NCBI GenBank assembly: GCA_019096155.1
Contig: JAHCVI010000005.1
Span: forward strand, 1,436,468 to 1,500,467
Direction of reading: 5' to 3'
Source: Staphylotrichum longicolle
Lineage: Eukaryota; Ascomycota; Sordariomycetes; Sordariales; Chaetomiaceae
DNA: 64,000 nucleotides
Part shown: piece by piece, positions 1-9,336 of the stretch
How positions within the stretch are numbered: position 1 is the first letter of the stretch
Layout: each line of letters starts with the position of its first letter
Notes under the pieces: generated by a model
The model's database searches: none
The model's input: only the letters and a program-made list of their open reading frames with translations
Told to the model about the DNA's origin: nothing
Made by a program: the position numbers and the translations under genes

Positions 1-364
1 GTGGTATTTTTGCAGGATCTTGCCCCCAGGCAATCGACGATGGTTGGCTGCGGAGCATGAGACCCGAAATGGGGCGCGGGTTCAGGTGTTCCTGTTGGTC
101 CCGGTCCCGCTCACAGGGCAGCCGATAGTCAGAAGCTCGTCAGCAGCGTTATGGGGTCTAAAATGGCAGGTGTTCGATCGGCCGCGGAGGCCAAGAAGCG
201 CGCCAGCGGGCGCGGCGCAGCACCTGGCCAGGCCGCTGGTCCCTTTTGTCATCAAGGCAGGATTCCCGAATTTTCTTGAGGATTACCCCAGGGTTGTGTT
301 GTGCGGCACACCGTCGAGATCAGATCGATTTTGCTCCGGAATCTGGAACACAGGTTCTCCAGAG
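1..364. other. Left-edge non-coding stretch
   Basis: No convincing coding region is seen here. A frame stays open through it and joins the gene that follows, but its composition is not protein-like before the methionine at 365. It probably holds the promoter and 5' leader of the membrane protein gene. Confidence 0.4.
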
Positions 365-1427
365 ATGTCCTCGAACACAGCTCCCACACGACCGAGCATG
401 GCGACGAGCATACGTGCGATGTTGGCAGCGGCCTTCTCGGTGTCCGGGGCCGCGGGCCAGGACGCAAGCAAGAAACCAAAGTTCGCGTACCCGCCAGACG
501 GTTCGACGCTGGTGTTCAATATGATGGACACGGTCATGGTCACGTACACGGCCTTCTACGATACCGGGACGCTCTACACATTTTGCCAGCCCGGGACGGG
601 GAAGATGAGTAAGTGTCGACCCCCAGCTCCCCGCCGGCGCCGGCAGAAAGAGACATACTCACCGGGTGGCAGTCTACCAGCAAAAGGCGCCAGGGTTCAC
701 CGCCAGCGTGCCCATCCTCCTCAACTTCACATCCCCGACGCCCTGCTGGTTCAACATCCGGACGGGCGTGGACGGCATCGACGGCGAGAACAGCGCGACC
801 TTCAACCTCATCGGCGAGGAGCGCAGCACAGGGCGTAAGGTATTTGGGCCGGACACCGACCCGGGGACCACGTCATCGACCGTCTCGACCTCTTCAACCT
901 CGACGGCATCATCATCGAGCACGACGAGAACGGGCAATCCTGCAGCAGCGACAACCACCACGAGTGGCAGCAGCAGCAGCAGCACCAGCACAGCAAACCC
1001 CACGCCCACCGACACCCCAGCGCCAGCATCAGGCGGCCTCAGCGCAGGCGCATCAGCAGGCATCGGCGTCGGCGCAGCGCTGGGCGTCCTCCTCCTCGCG
1101 GCCCTCGCATTCATATTCTGGCGGCGGCGGCGGAGGCAGCGCCAATACGCAACGGCAGCGACAGCGGAGATGGACGGCAGCAACGGCGGCGGAGGTGCGC
1201 CTCCATACGGCTTCGGAGGCGGAAGTGAAATCGGTAACGGATACGGCCACGGCTACGGCGGCCCGGGGATGGGGTACGGCAACGGATACGGCGGGGGCGG
1301 CGACGCGCAGCAGCACAAGTGGGCGCAGCAGGTGGGCGAGCTGGACACGGTGCACACGCCGGCCGAGATTGCGACGTCAGCGCCGGGGACGGGGACGGGG
1401 CGGACGCATCACGAGATGTCGGCGTGA
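365..1427 (+). CDS. Single-pass membrane protein with Ser/Thr-rich stalk (WSC/Mid2-like architecture)
   Basis: Two exons, 365-608 and 673-1427, joined by a gtaagt...gtggcag intron that keeps frame. A second in-frame methionine at 398 gives a better signal peptide (MATSIRAMLAAAFSVSGAAG), so the true start may be there. The mature part has a roughly 110-residue ectodomain with a few cysteines, then a long Ser/Thr/Pro-rich stalk likely to be O-glycosylated. After that come a Gly/Ala-rich transmembrane helix (GVGAALGVLLLAALAFIFW) and a basic stop-transfer run of arginines. The cytoplasmic tail is rich in Gly and Tyr. This layout is common in fungal surface proteins and resembles cell-wall stress sensors, but no WSC cysteine pattern is visible, so a sensor role is only an inference. 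Confidence 0.75.
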
Positions 1428-2257
1428 TGATTGCGGATGGGTGCGGGTCGCGGATTTGGCGGTGAGAGGAGAGGGGGGTGTTCGTGGGATTGGGTCGGAT
1501 GATGCGGGTGCGGATCGGATCGGGTCGGGGGAGTCCGAGGTGTGGTGTGGTGAGGCGGTGCATTGGAAGGGAGGAGAAGAGGAGGTTGCTGCAGGGCAGG
1601 GCAGGGCAGGCATAATGACGAGAGCGGGAGGGTGGCATGGTTCGTTGCTGTTCTGCTGTGGCCTTTTGTTCTGTTACTGTTAGGTGGGGGGAGGGGTCAA
1701 GATGGCTGCATGTCGCGTGCATGCGCGTGGGATTTTGGTATTCACAGATAGCGAGGAGTTGGGTGGGCATCATTGTGCACTTTTTTTGCGGTAGCTGTCG
1801 GGCGTTAATTGATGGTTTGGATTGGCGCATCTTGCATCGCGGAATCTTGCTCGGAGTCGCAATTGTTCTATCTCCGAGCGGCGAGAGCTCTGGAATCTCG
1901 ATCAAAGAAGCTGGCACCTTCCAAAAGAAAGGGGTTCCAGAGCTTTGCAGCGCTGCGAGTGGCTGATGACTCAGCGTGCCCAGGCGCTAAAACTCAACAA
2001 AACTCGGAAACGGACCCTTCCGTGAAGGGGAAAGACGAACCATAAATGGGTCCAGCGCGCGTTCGTCTGCCCACTGCAATTTTATCCGAGTGGGACGAAA
2101 ATTAACCGAAGGGTGGAGATTTTCTGGCTTGTCTCTGGTCCCTGGGGCGATGGAGTGAAATTGATTATCGGCATCACATCTCAACCTCACGCGTCAAACC
2201 TTCACTTCACTTGACTCGCATTTCCATGAGCTGAGTCGCTCACAATCGCCGCCCGCC
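1428..2257. other. Intergenic, 830 bp
   Basis: It separates the membrane protein gene from the desaturase-like gene. Short open frames exist on both strands but none looks like protein. It likely contains the 3' end of the first gene and the promoter of the second. Confidence 0.4.
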
Positions 2258-3356
2258 ATGGACACCGCCCTCGACATTCTCGACCCGTTGGTCTTCGACA
2301 AGGCCTACGCCTACTTTGTTCCCGCGCGGGCCGCACACGTCAATGGCACAGCACCGCACGCCGCCCAGGGGCTGACCGGCTTCGGCTCCGACTTGTCCGC
2401 TGCATCCGCAGCCCATGGCTCGGCATGGGCGCGCGACAACATCGTGCGCCAAATCATCTCCATCATGGTCATCACCCAGATCGGTGCATGCGGCCTCTAC
2501 TGGGTGTTTAGCGCCCTGTCCTACTACTGCATCTTCGACCGCCGCCTCGAGTACCACCCGCGCTTCCTCAAAAACCAGATCCGCCAGGAGATCATATCGT
2601 CCATGAAGGCGGTCCCCTTCATCAACATCCTGACGGTGCCCTTTTTCCTGGCCGAGGTCCGCGGCAAGAGCCTGCTTTACACGAATGTCGACGACTACGG
2701 CTGGTCCTGGATGCTCGTCTCGACCGTGCTGTTCATGATCTGGAACGATTTCATGATCTATTGGATCCACCGCCTCGAGCACCACCCAAGCGTCTACAAG
2801 TACATCCACAAGCCGCACCACAAGTGGATTGGTATGGCTTTTTGGATCATCAGGCAAATCAAGACACAAGTCACTAACTGCATTCAGTCCCAACACCATG
2901 GGCCGCCCTCGCGTTCCACCCGCTCGACGGCTATGTCCAGTCTCTTCCCTACCAGTAGGCCCTATTTCCCAAAGCCGGCATCCTGTTTGTTGTCAACTAA
3001 CCAACCCCCAGCGTCTTCTCTTCATCTGCCCCGTCCAAAAGTACCTCTACATGGTGCTCTTCGGCCTGGTGCAGATCTGGACCATCCTGATCCACGACGG
3101 CGACATGATCACGGGTCACTGGCTGGAGAAGTACATCAACAGCCCCGCCCACCACACCCTGCACCACCATGTACTTCACCGTCAACTACGGCCAGTACTT
3201 CACCTGGGCCGACAGCTACTTCGACTCGCACCGCCCCCCCGCCCGGAGCTGGACCCCCTGCACGAGGCCCTGCGCGTCATGCGCGAGAAGGGGCTCGTGG
3301 ACGAGAAGGGCGAGCCGATTCCCAAGGGGTCAGGGAAGGGCAAGAAGGATGAGTAA
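2258..3356 (+). CDS. ERG3: Sterol C5-desaturase-like membrane enzyme (ERG3 family), reading frame broken in the last exon
   Basis: ERG3 introduces the C5-6 double bond in ergosterol synthesis in the ER. Exon 1 (2258-2831) has two hydrophobic helices and the di-iron histidine boxes HRLEHH and HKPHH. Exon 2 (2888-2954) encodes the family block AFHPLDGYVQSLPY. Exon 3 (from 3012) carries LFICPVQK, WTILIHDG and the third box HHTLHH. Three frame problems occur in exon 3. Near 3017 the splice-derived frame reads HVF, then LFICPVQK continues in another frame, as if one C were missing. Near 3168 an extra C separates HHTLHH from MYFTVNYGQYFTWAD. In the C-run near 3235 the frame returns to ELDPLHEALRV, which ends at 3356. 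All family blocks survive, so this is either a recent pseudogene or a gene with homopolymer sequence errors. Sordariomycetes often have more than one ERG3-like paralogue, so loss of one copy is plausible. Confidence 0.8.
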
Positions 3357-4355
3357 AAAAGAGGGTTTGTCAGGGGTGTGAGTGTGGTAATGCAGACTGG
3401 CTGGCTTGGGTTGCAGTCACCACCAGCGTTCATGATGAAAAAAGGCGCTTGCTTGGCTTTTGGGTGGTTGGTCGGTTGGATGGATGGATGAAGCGAGCGT
3501 CACGGGGTTTACGAGTACATACTGACGGGGCATTGGATCCCTACATACCTACCTACCTTAGATTACTCTGCTCGGGTTCTTTCTCGGGCAGTGTTAGGCC
3601 CAAGTGCTGCTCGCAACAGCGCCGCCACACCCCTTTTAATGTAATTAGAAAGTTTAATATCAACGACGCCGTTATGACGAGCCTCACGGTCTAACACACG
3701 TGGTCAGGAGGAATTGGTTCTTGAATGACTCGGGAGGATTTGATAAATCTGGCGATGACCGTGGTTCGGGTTGTGAAACAAAGTGAACGAAGAGAAATAT
3801 AACGCACAAAAGAGAAGAAAATGGGGGAAGTAAAAGAAGAAGTAACAACAATTCTCCGGAATCACATGGAGTTCCTGCACGTGAAAACGAAGTTTCGTCT
3901 TGAGAAGGCCGTTGCCAGCGACTCTTCGAGATTGTCCTCGTGTCTTGCGGGATCCAGAGCGTCAGTCATGCCTTCTTGTCGAGAATTAAGGCATGATAAG
4001 ACTGTCCTACGTTTTCCTTCTTGGTACAATATTTGTCGAGCTCGGCCTGCCCTCGAGTCAATCGGCCAAGCTTCCAAGGTTGCCAGTGAGGTCTCGTCCA
4101 GCTCTTGAACAAAGGCACCCAGTTCTGCTGCCAACAACCAACAAACAGCCAATCATACCTCCTGGCACTGTGTTGCCTGCACAAAGACGTCTGGTGAGAA
4201 GGACAGAGCAAAAAGTTAAATCCCCCACACTCCTCAGTTCTGTTGCTTTGAGACTCAGGTAAACATCTTGCTTCAAACAATATCTTATTCTGCAAAACTG
4301 GCCCCTAGGGTGCCCTCGTTATTTAGAGACATATCTCCTGGGCCAATCAACAGCT
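3357..4355. other. Intergenic, 1 kb
   Basis: It contains a TACC-rich stretch around 3541-3560 (tacatacctacctacctta), a type of short repeat that is common between genes in these fungi. No supported coding region or RNA gene is seen. Confidence 0.4.
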
Positions 4356-5514
4356 ATGTCAAGTCCAGAAACTCCACGGCCCCGATGGACCGGATTCCGC
4401 CGTCTCGACGACCATGGCGAGTCGCTTGTGCTCGGCTTTAACCACCACAACGTGCATTTCTCCGTCGTCGTAGCCAGCATCGACGACGCCGCCGGCGAAG
4501 CTCTTGCCCCCGAGGACTATTACTTCGACAATTCCATCGAAGGTAAAATCCTGATTGAGCTTTCTGAGCTTTCGACATATGACAGTGACAAGCCGTGGCC
4601 AAAAGAAAACCAAGAAGCAAGCCGCCGCCTCGAGAAGCATCTGGCCGATCTGGCCGTGGATGCCTGTCTCGCAACCATGCAGCAGTTGGCGCCGTATCCG
4701 AAGCCGGCGGCGCGGACACTGCAGGAGGCTCTCTACCCCACGAGCTATGCCCTGCAAATCTTCACCGAGGGCGATAAGCTCGCATGTCGCACGCTACACG
4801 ACTACACGGGCATTGCAGAGCGCCATCCGGCCATCCCTTCCGAGAGGCTGCGGGACATGGGGCTCGACCTCGAGACCACCGACCGCCGGGTCATCAAGGC
4901 CTCAGACGTCATCTTGGTCCGCCATCTACAGAATTTTGCTTGGAAAGTCACAGTCGACGGTGAGGAAATGGTCTGCAAGACCTCCCTCGACATCATCGAG
5001 CATGCGATCGCCGAGGAACTAGCAACATACCTCAAAATCAGATCAGCAGCTGGGGTTGAATTGAGAGTCCCTAAGTTGAAAGGTAGCAGCCAAGACAGAA
5101 ACGACCCTCACCTAAGTGCAACAACAAAACTGACAACCTCCGTCCTCAGGACTCATCTCCTCCCACCTCGGCATAATCGGCATCCTCCTCACCCACATCC
5201 CCCACAAGCACCACAGCCTCCGCACCCTCCTCGCCGGCATCAAAGACGGCACTGTCCCCCCCAGCGAAGCGACGCCGTCCCTCCGGCAGAAGTGGGCGCG
5301 GCAGATCCGGGAGACCGTAGCGGGGCTGCACGGCCTGGGCATCCTCTGGCGCGACGTCAAGACCGACAACGTCCTCATCGACGAGGGGGGCGATGCCGTC
5401 GTGCTTGATTTTGGCGGGGGGAATACGGTGGGCTGGGTTGATCATGAGAAGTATGGGACGATGGAGGGGGAGGAGCAGGGGATGGGCAAGATCATGGAGG
5501 TGTTGGGGGTTTAA
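4356..5514 (+). CDS. Small protein-kinase-like protein of fungal type
   Basis: Two exons, 4356-5082 and 5150-5514, with intron gtagca...ctcag; the joined frame gives about 363 residues. The N-terminal 180 residues are not recognised. The C-terminal half has a kinase fold signature: a lysine in VCKTS (VAIK-like), an invariant-Glu candidate in AEELATYL, a catalytic loop LWRDVKTDNVLID where Trp replaces the His of HRD, and DFGGGN for DFG. The protein stops soon after the DFG segment, so it lacks most of a full C-lobe. Such short kinase-like proteins are common lineage-specific paralogues in Pezizomycotina. The Asp of the catalytic loop and the Asp of DFG are kept, so activity is possible, but the substrate is unknown. 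Confidence 0.7.
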
Positions 5515-6324
5515 GAGGCAGTGGAGTCTTTGGCTACGGCTTTCCCACCCTGGAAATCGGGACAGGTTGGTGTTGGAAACCTACAACTTTATGCTCTAGA
5601 GTTGGCACAACGGAAATTAGCAGGACTGGAATGATTGGCTCTCCTCACGCGTGGTAGATAAACAACCTCCAACAACAAGTTGTTGCGCAGATGATGCCAC
5701 AACACCGCGGACTATAGCGCCCCGTATTATGATGAACAGCCAATTCCGGGTGTTCCGGATCATCCTCCCAGTCGAGCAAGGAGGGTGCCAGCCTGAAGCC
5801 CAACAGCACGCCATGGCTCCCCAAGCTGCCCTGTTACGACGAGTCCGAAAAGGGGCACCCAAGACCGACACGCGGACATCCCCCCTCCTCGTACATCTTG
5901 ATTGGCCGTCGGTCATTGCGCTGCCTCGGGGTTCCTGCATGGCAGGGCGGAGGAGGTGGCACCCTGTATGTCCTTGGCTCGTCCCTCCCCAACTCAGCCT
6001 GATCTCCGCAATAAGCCGACAGGCCCAGACCGGCGGGTCGCACTCCCCACGCTGCCGCATGTTGTATCCCGAGTCTATGGGAATCCCTGCTGATTATTTG
6101 CTTCAATCTGGGGTTGTATCCGGGGTGTCGGAGACCGAAGGATTCTGAGAGGCAAGCGTAAGCCGGGCCGCAGAATTGATGTGCGGAGAAGCGGTGGGTT
6201 TGAGGGGGTATAAGAGCAGGAAGGGGGCAGCTGGGGAGGCGGGGAAAGGGACACGTTGGGTTTCTTGGTTCTGACCCAGTGTGTTTTTTTAGACCACCAC
6301 CAAGGTCAGGTCGTGTAAGTGAAA
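5515..6324. other. Intergenic, 810 bp, promoter of the epimerase gene
   Basis: No supported gene. A frame at 5651-6148 is open but its product is not protein-like. The right end holds the putative promoter of the aldose 1-epimerase gene, including a TATA-like element. Confidence 0.4.
6209..6216 (+). promoter_or_regulatory. TATA-like element upstream of the epimerase gene
   Basis: The sequence TATAAGAG lies about 109 nt before the ATG at 6325. Its spacing fits a core promoter with a short leader. This is a consensus match only. Confidence 0.35.
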
Positions 6325-7764
6325 ATGAGGTTTTCCGTGCTTCTTGTGGCAGCGGTCGCCGAGGCGGCCGTCATCGCCCGGGAATGCGAGGCCCCGGGGC
6401 CGGATGAGGATGGGCGCTACACCATCTCTGCGCCGGGCATCAAGGCTCAGGTACGTGTTGGCCGTGAATGAGCCCTCCAGGGTTGTTGCTGACTTGCTCA
6501 GTTTATCCCATACGGCGCGTCCCTGACGAATCTCTTCGTCAAAGACAAGAATGGCAAGGACATTGACGTGGTCCTCGGCTACGATGATGTCGCCTACTAT
6601 CGTCAGTGACCCTCACGTTGAAATGAGACCTCACACACGAAATCTGACACGTCTCCAGCCAAGGATCCTGGCCACCCAGTGTACAACGCCATTCCCGGCC
6701 GGTACGCCAACCGGATCGGCAAGGGGCAGTACACAATCGACGGCGTGACGTACAAGACGGAGAAGAACGACGGCGAAAATACGCTGCACAGCGGAACCAA
6801 CAACTGGTCGTTCCGCACCTTCAACGTCACGGCCTTTTCGTCCGACTCCATCACCTTTTCCATTCTCGACGCCTCCAACTCGTCTCAGGGCATGCTCGGC
6901 CGCGTCGAGTCCAGCATCACCTACTCGGTGACCAACAGCACCTGGCACATTAAGATGACAGCCAAGTCGCTGGACCAAAAGACCCGTGCGCGCACACTTC
7001 CTTCCCCCTTTCTTCCTGATCCGTTCACTAACCCACTCTCGTCAGCCCTCCTCCTGACCCAGCACACCTACTTCAACCTCGACGCCTACCGCAACCCGGC
7101 CACGCCCAAGATCTGGGACCACACGCTGCACCTGCCCTACTCGCCGCGCTACCTCGAGGCCGACCAGGGCGCGCTGCCCACGGGCAAGATTCTGACGGCC
7201 GCGCCGGACTCGATCAACGACTTCGCCTCGTCCCCGTCCCTCCTCCTCGGCCACGCGCGCAACCTGACGGGCTTCGGCGGCAACTGCGGCGCCGACGGCG
7301 CCTGCGAGGGGTACAACGGGTACTGGCTGATCGACGGCGCGCCCAAGGACGCGGTGGTGGTGCGGCTGGCGAGCGCCTTCTCGGGCGTGAAGGCGGAGCT
7401 GCGGACGGATCAGCCCGGCGTGGTGCTGTACTCGTGCAACTGGATGGATGGGAGCGCGGTGCTCAAGGGGACGCAGGGGATCAAGGGCGTGAATGAGAAG
7501 GTTGTGCGAAGCAGCTGCATCGCGATCGAGGCGCAGGAGTGGCCGGATGGAGTGAACCAGTGAGTTGTTTCCTTGTTCCCTCTTTCTTTTGCCGTTTTCC
7601 TTTATCTTTTTCCATCTTGTGTTCGTCCGGAGTGGAGTTTGAGAGGGGATGGTCCCGGGGCTAACGTTGGGTGTCTGAACAGCCCCGAGTGGAACCGCAA
7701 GCAGGTGTACGGACCCGGGGAGACGTACAATTGGGAGAGCTCGTGGACCTTTGGGCTGCTGTGA
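6325..7764 (+). CDS. Secreted aldose 1-epimerase (galactose mutarotase family)
   Basis: This family interconverts alpha and beta anomers of sugars; a signal peptide (MRFSVLLVAAVAEAAVIA) suggests this one is extracellular. Five exons fit: 6325-6450, 6502-6601, 6659-6985, 7046-7559 and 7683-7764, giving 382 residues. Family blocks are FIPYGASLTNL, IPGRYANRIGKG, LHSGTNNWSFR, the catalytic-histidine block LTQHTYFNL, and a C-terminal IAIEAQEWPDGVNHPEW containing the likely catalytic glutamate. The intron at 6986-7045 is exactly 60 nt and has no stop, so unspliced mRNA would also be open. It is called an intron because it has a CTAAC branch and a cag acceptor, and because removing it restores the family alignment before HTYFNL. 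Substrate preference cannot be read from the sequence. Confidence 0.85.
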
Positions 7765-8349
7765 GGGCGTGATGAGGATGAGGGATTGCGGTAGGCGGGC
7801 CGGGGAGAGTGGAGAGTGATTGTGTGAGCGGGCAGGGGATGTGGACTAGTTCAGAGCTGGGTGTTAAGACCGAGGCACAGCAACGGCATTTGGTCCCGAG
7901 TCGACGTTTCTGCGACCTTGATCGTGTGTATCTGTGTAAGTGGTTAGTGAATGTTTTTGCAAGCGCCGGGAATGACGCCCCTCCCGGGCGGGACCCGTGC
8001 CAAGTCGTGCCCGTCTCCAGCAGCCCGATTGGACACTCGCGGATCCCCCAGTTTTGCAACTTCCTAATTCGGCACCGATTGTCCATGATGGGTTGGGGTT
8101 CAGGGACGAATGATGGTTGATAACAGACCCCCACGTGGCGGTGAAAGTGGGAGGGCACAGAGAGGGTGTCCCACGTTATAATCTGTTTATGCCGAAGGTT
8201 GAGAATGCTGCGTCAATCAGAGCAACGGGTCTAGATCTGAGACAATATCTACAAGGCAGTGAGTTGCATTCCAGCTTCTCGGGATCTCCGCTCCTGCATG
8301 AGTATACCTTACCTAAGGCAAGGTACTTACTATCCTTAGGTTTTCCGCA
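7765..8349. other. Intergenic, 585 bp
   Basis: It lies between the epimerase and the RNase T2 gene. A small imperfect palindrome (ttacctaaggcaaggta with a nearby ccttagg) sits at about 8306-8341, directly before the RNase T2 ATG. No coding region is supported. Confidence 0.35.
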
Positions 8350-9336
8350 ATGGCAAGACTCGGTCTTCTCAGCCTGGCTGCGGCCAGCTCGGTTCCGGCG
8401 GTTCTGGCCGGCACTCTCGGTGGCGGCCACGGCTCCGGCGGATGCCACGCCCCCAAGCCGGAGCTCTCTTGCTCGGCGGCAGCGCAGCCCGGGTTGGTCG
8501 ACTCGTGCGAAGTCGAGACATTTGGCGGCCTGGTGCTTTCCACGCAGTTCTGGGACACGTACACGGGTCTCGAGTCCAAGGGGCAGCTGCTCCCCGAGGG
8601 CTCCTTTACCCTGCACGGCCTGTGGCCCGACTTCTGCAACGGCTCGTACACGCAGTACTGCGATCTCAACCGCCAGTATGACCCCCACCCGTCGCCCAAC
8701 ACGACGACTGGCACCGCAGCCGGCACCCCCGTCCCGCCGTACAATGGCCCGACGGTGGACACGTTCCTCACCGCCCTCGGCAGGCCTGGCCGCACCCTGC
8801 TCGAGTGGATGAACAAGTACTGGATCGCCCAAAACCAGCCCAACACCGAGCTCTGGGCCCATGAGTTCTCCAAGCACGCCACCTGCTTCAGCACCTTCGC
8901 AACCTCGTGCTTCTCGGACAAGGAGCTCAGGGAGCACAACGACTTCCTGACCTACTCCGCGGTCGCGGCCGAGTACTTCAAGACCCTGCCAACCTACAAC
9001 TGGCTGGCCGCCAAGTCCATCAAGCCCAGCAACACCACCGGCTACACGCTCTCCGACATCCAGTCGACCCTGGCGGCCAAGCACGGCGCCAAGCCCTACA
9101 TCGGCTGCTCCGGTCCGCGTTACAACGAGACGGCGGCCGGCAAGGGGTCGCTCGACAACGGCAGGACGGTGCTGACCGAGGTGTGGTACTACTACCACGT
9201 CTACGGGCCCGTGCAGGCGGGCAAGGGCAAGCCGGTCGAGGCGGATATCAATGGCGGCAGCACGAGCAGCTGCGCGAAGGCGGACAAGGCCGTTTGGTAC
9301 TATAAGCGGTCGCCGGGTTCTGAGAGGCGGGTGTGA
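8350..9336 (+). CDS. Secreted ribonuclease T2
   Basis: Single exon, 328 residues, with a signal peptide ending near VLAG. RNase T2 enzymes cleave single-stranded RNA through 2',3'-cyclic phosphates. Both catalytic segments are intact: CAS I FTLHGLWPD (His89) and CAS II WAHEFSKHATC (Glu172, His176). The number and placement of cysteines fit the disulfide-rich fungal members. Several NxT/S sequons point to N-glycosylation. The C-terminal part after YYYHVYGPV is family-typical, and a short basic tail ends the protein. A role in extracellular or vacuolar RNA scavenging is expected from the family. There is no sign of damage. Confidence 0.93.
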   Translation: MARLGLLSLAAASSVPAVLAGTLGGGHGSGGCHAPKPELSCSAAAQPGLVDSCEVETFGGLVLSTQFWDTYTGLESKGQLLPEGSFTLHGLWPDFCNGSYTQYCDLNRQYDPHPSPNTTTGTAAGTPVPPYNGPTVDTFLTALGRPGRTLLEWMNKYWIAQNQPNTELWAHEFSKHATCFSTFATSCFSDKELREHNDFLTYSAVAAEYFKTLPTYNWLAAKSIKPSNTTGYTLSDIQSTLAAKHGAKPYIGCSGPRYNETAAGKGSLDNGRTVLTEVWYYYHVYGPVQAGKGKPVEADINGGSTSSCAKADKAVWYYKRSPGSERRV

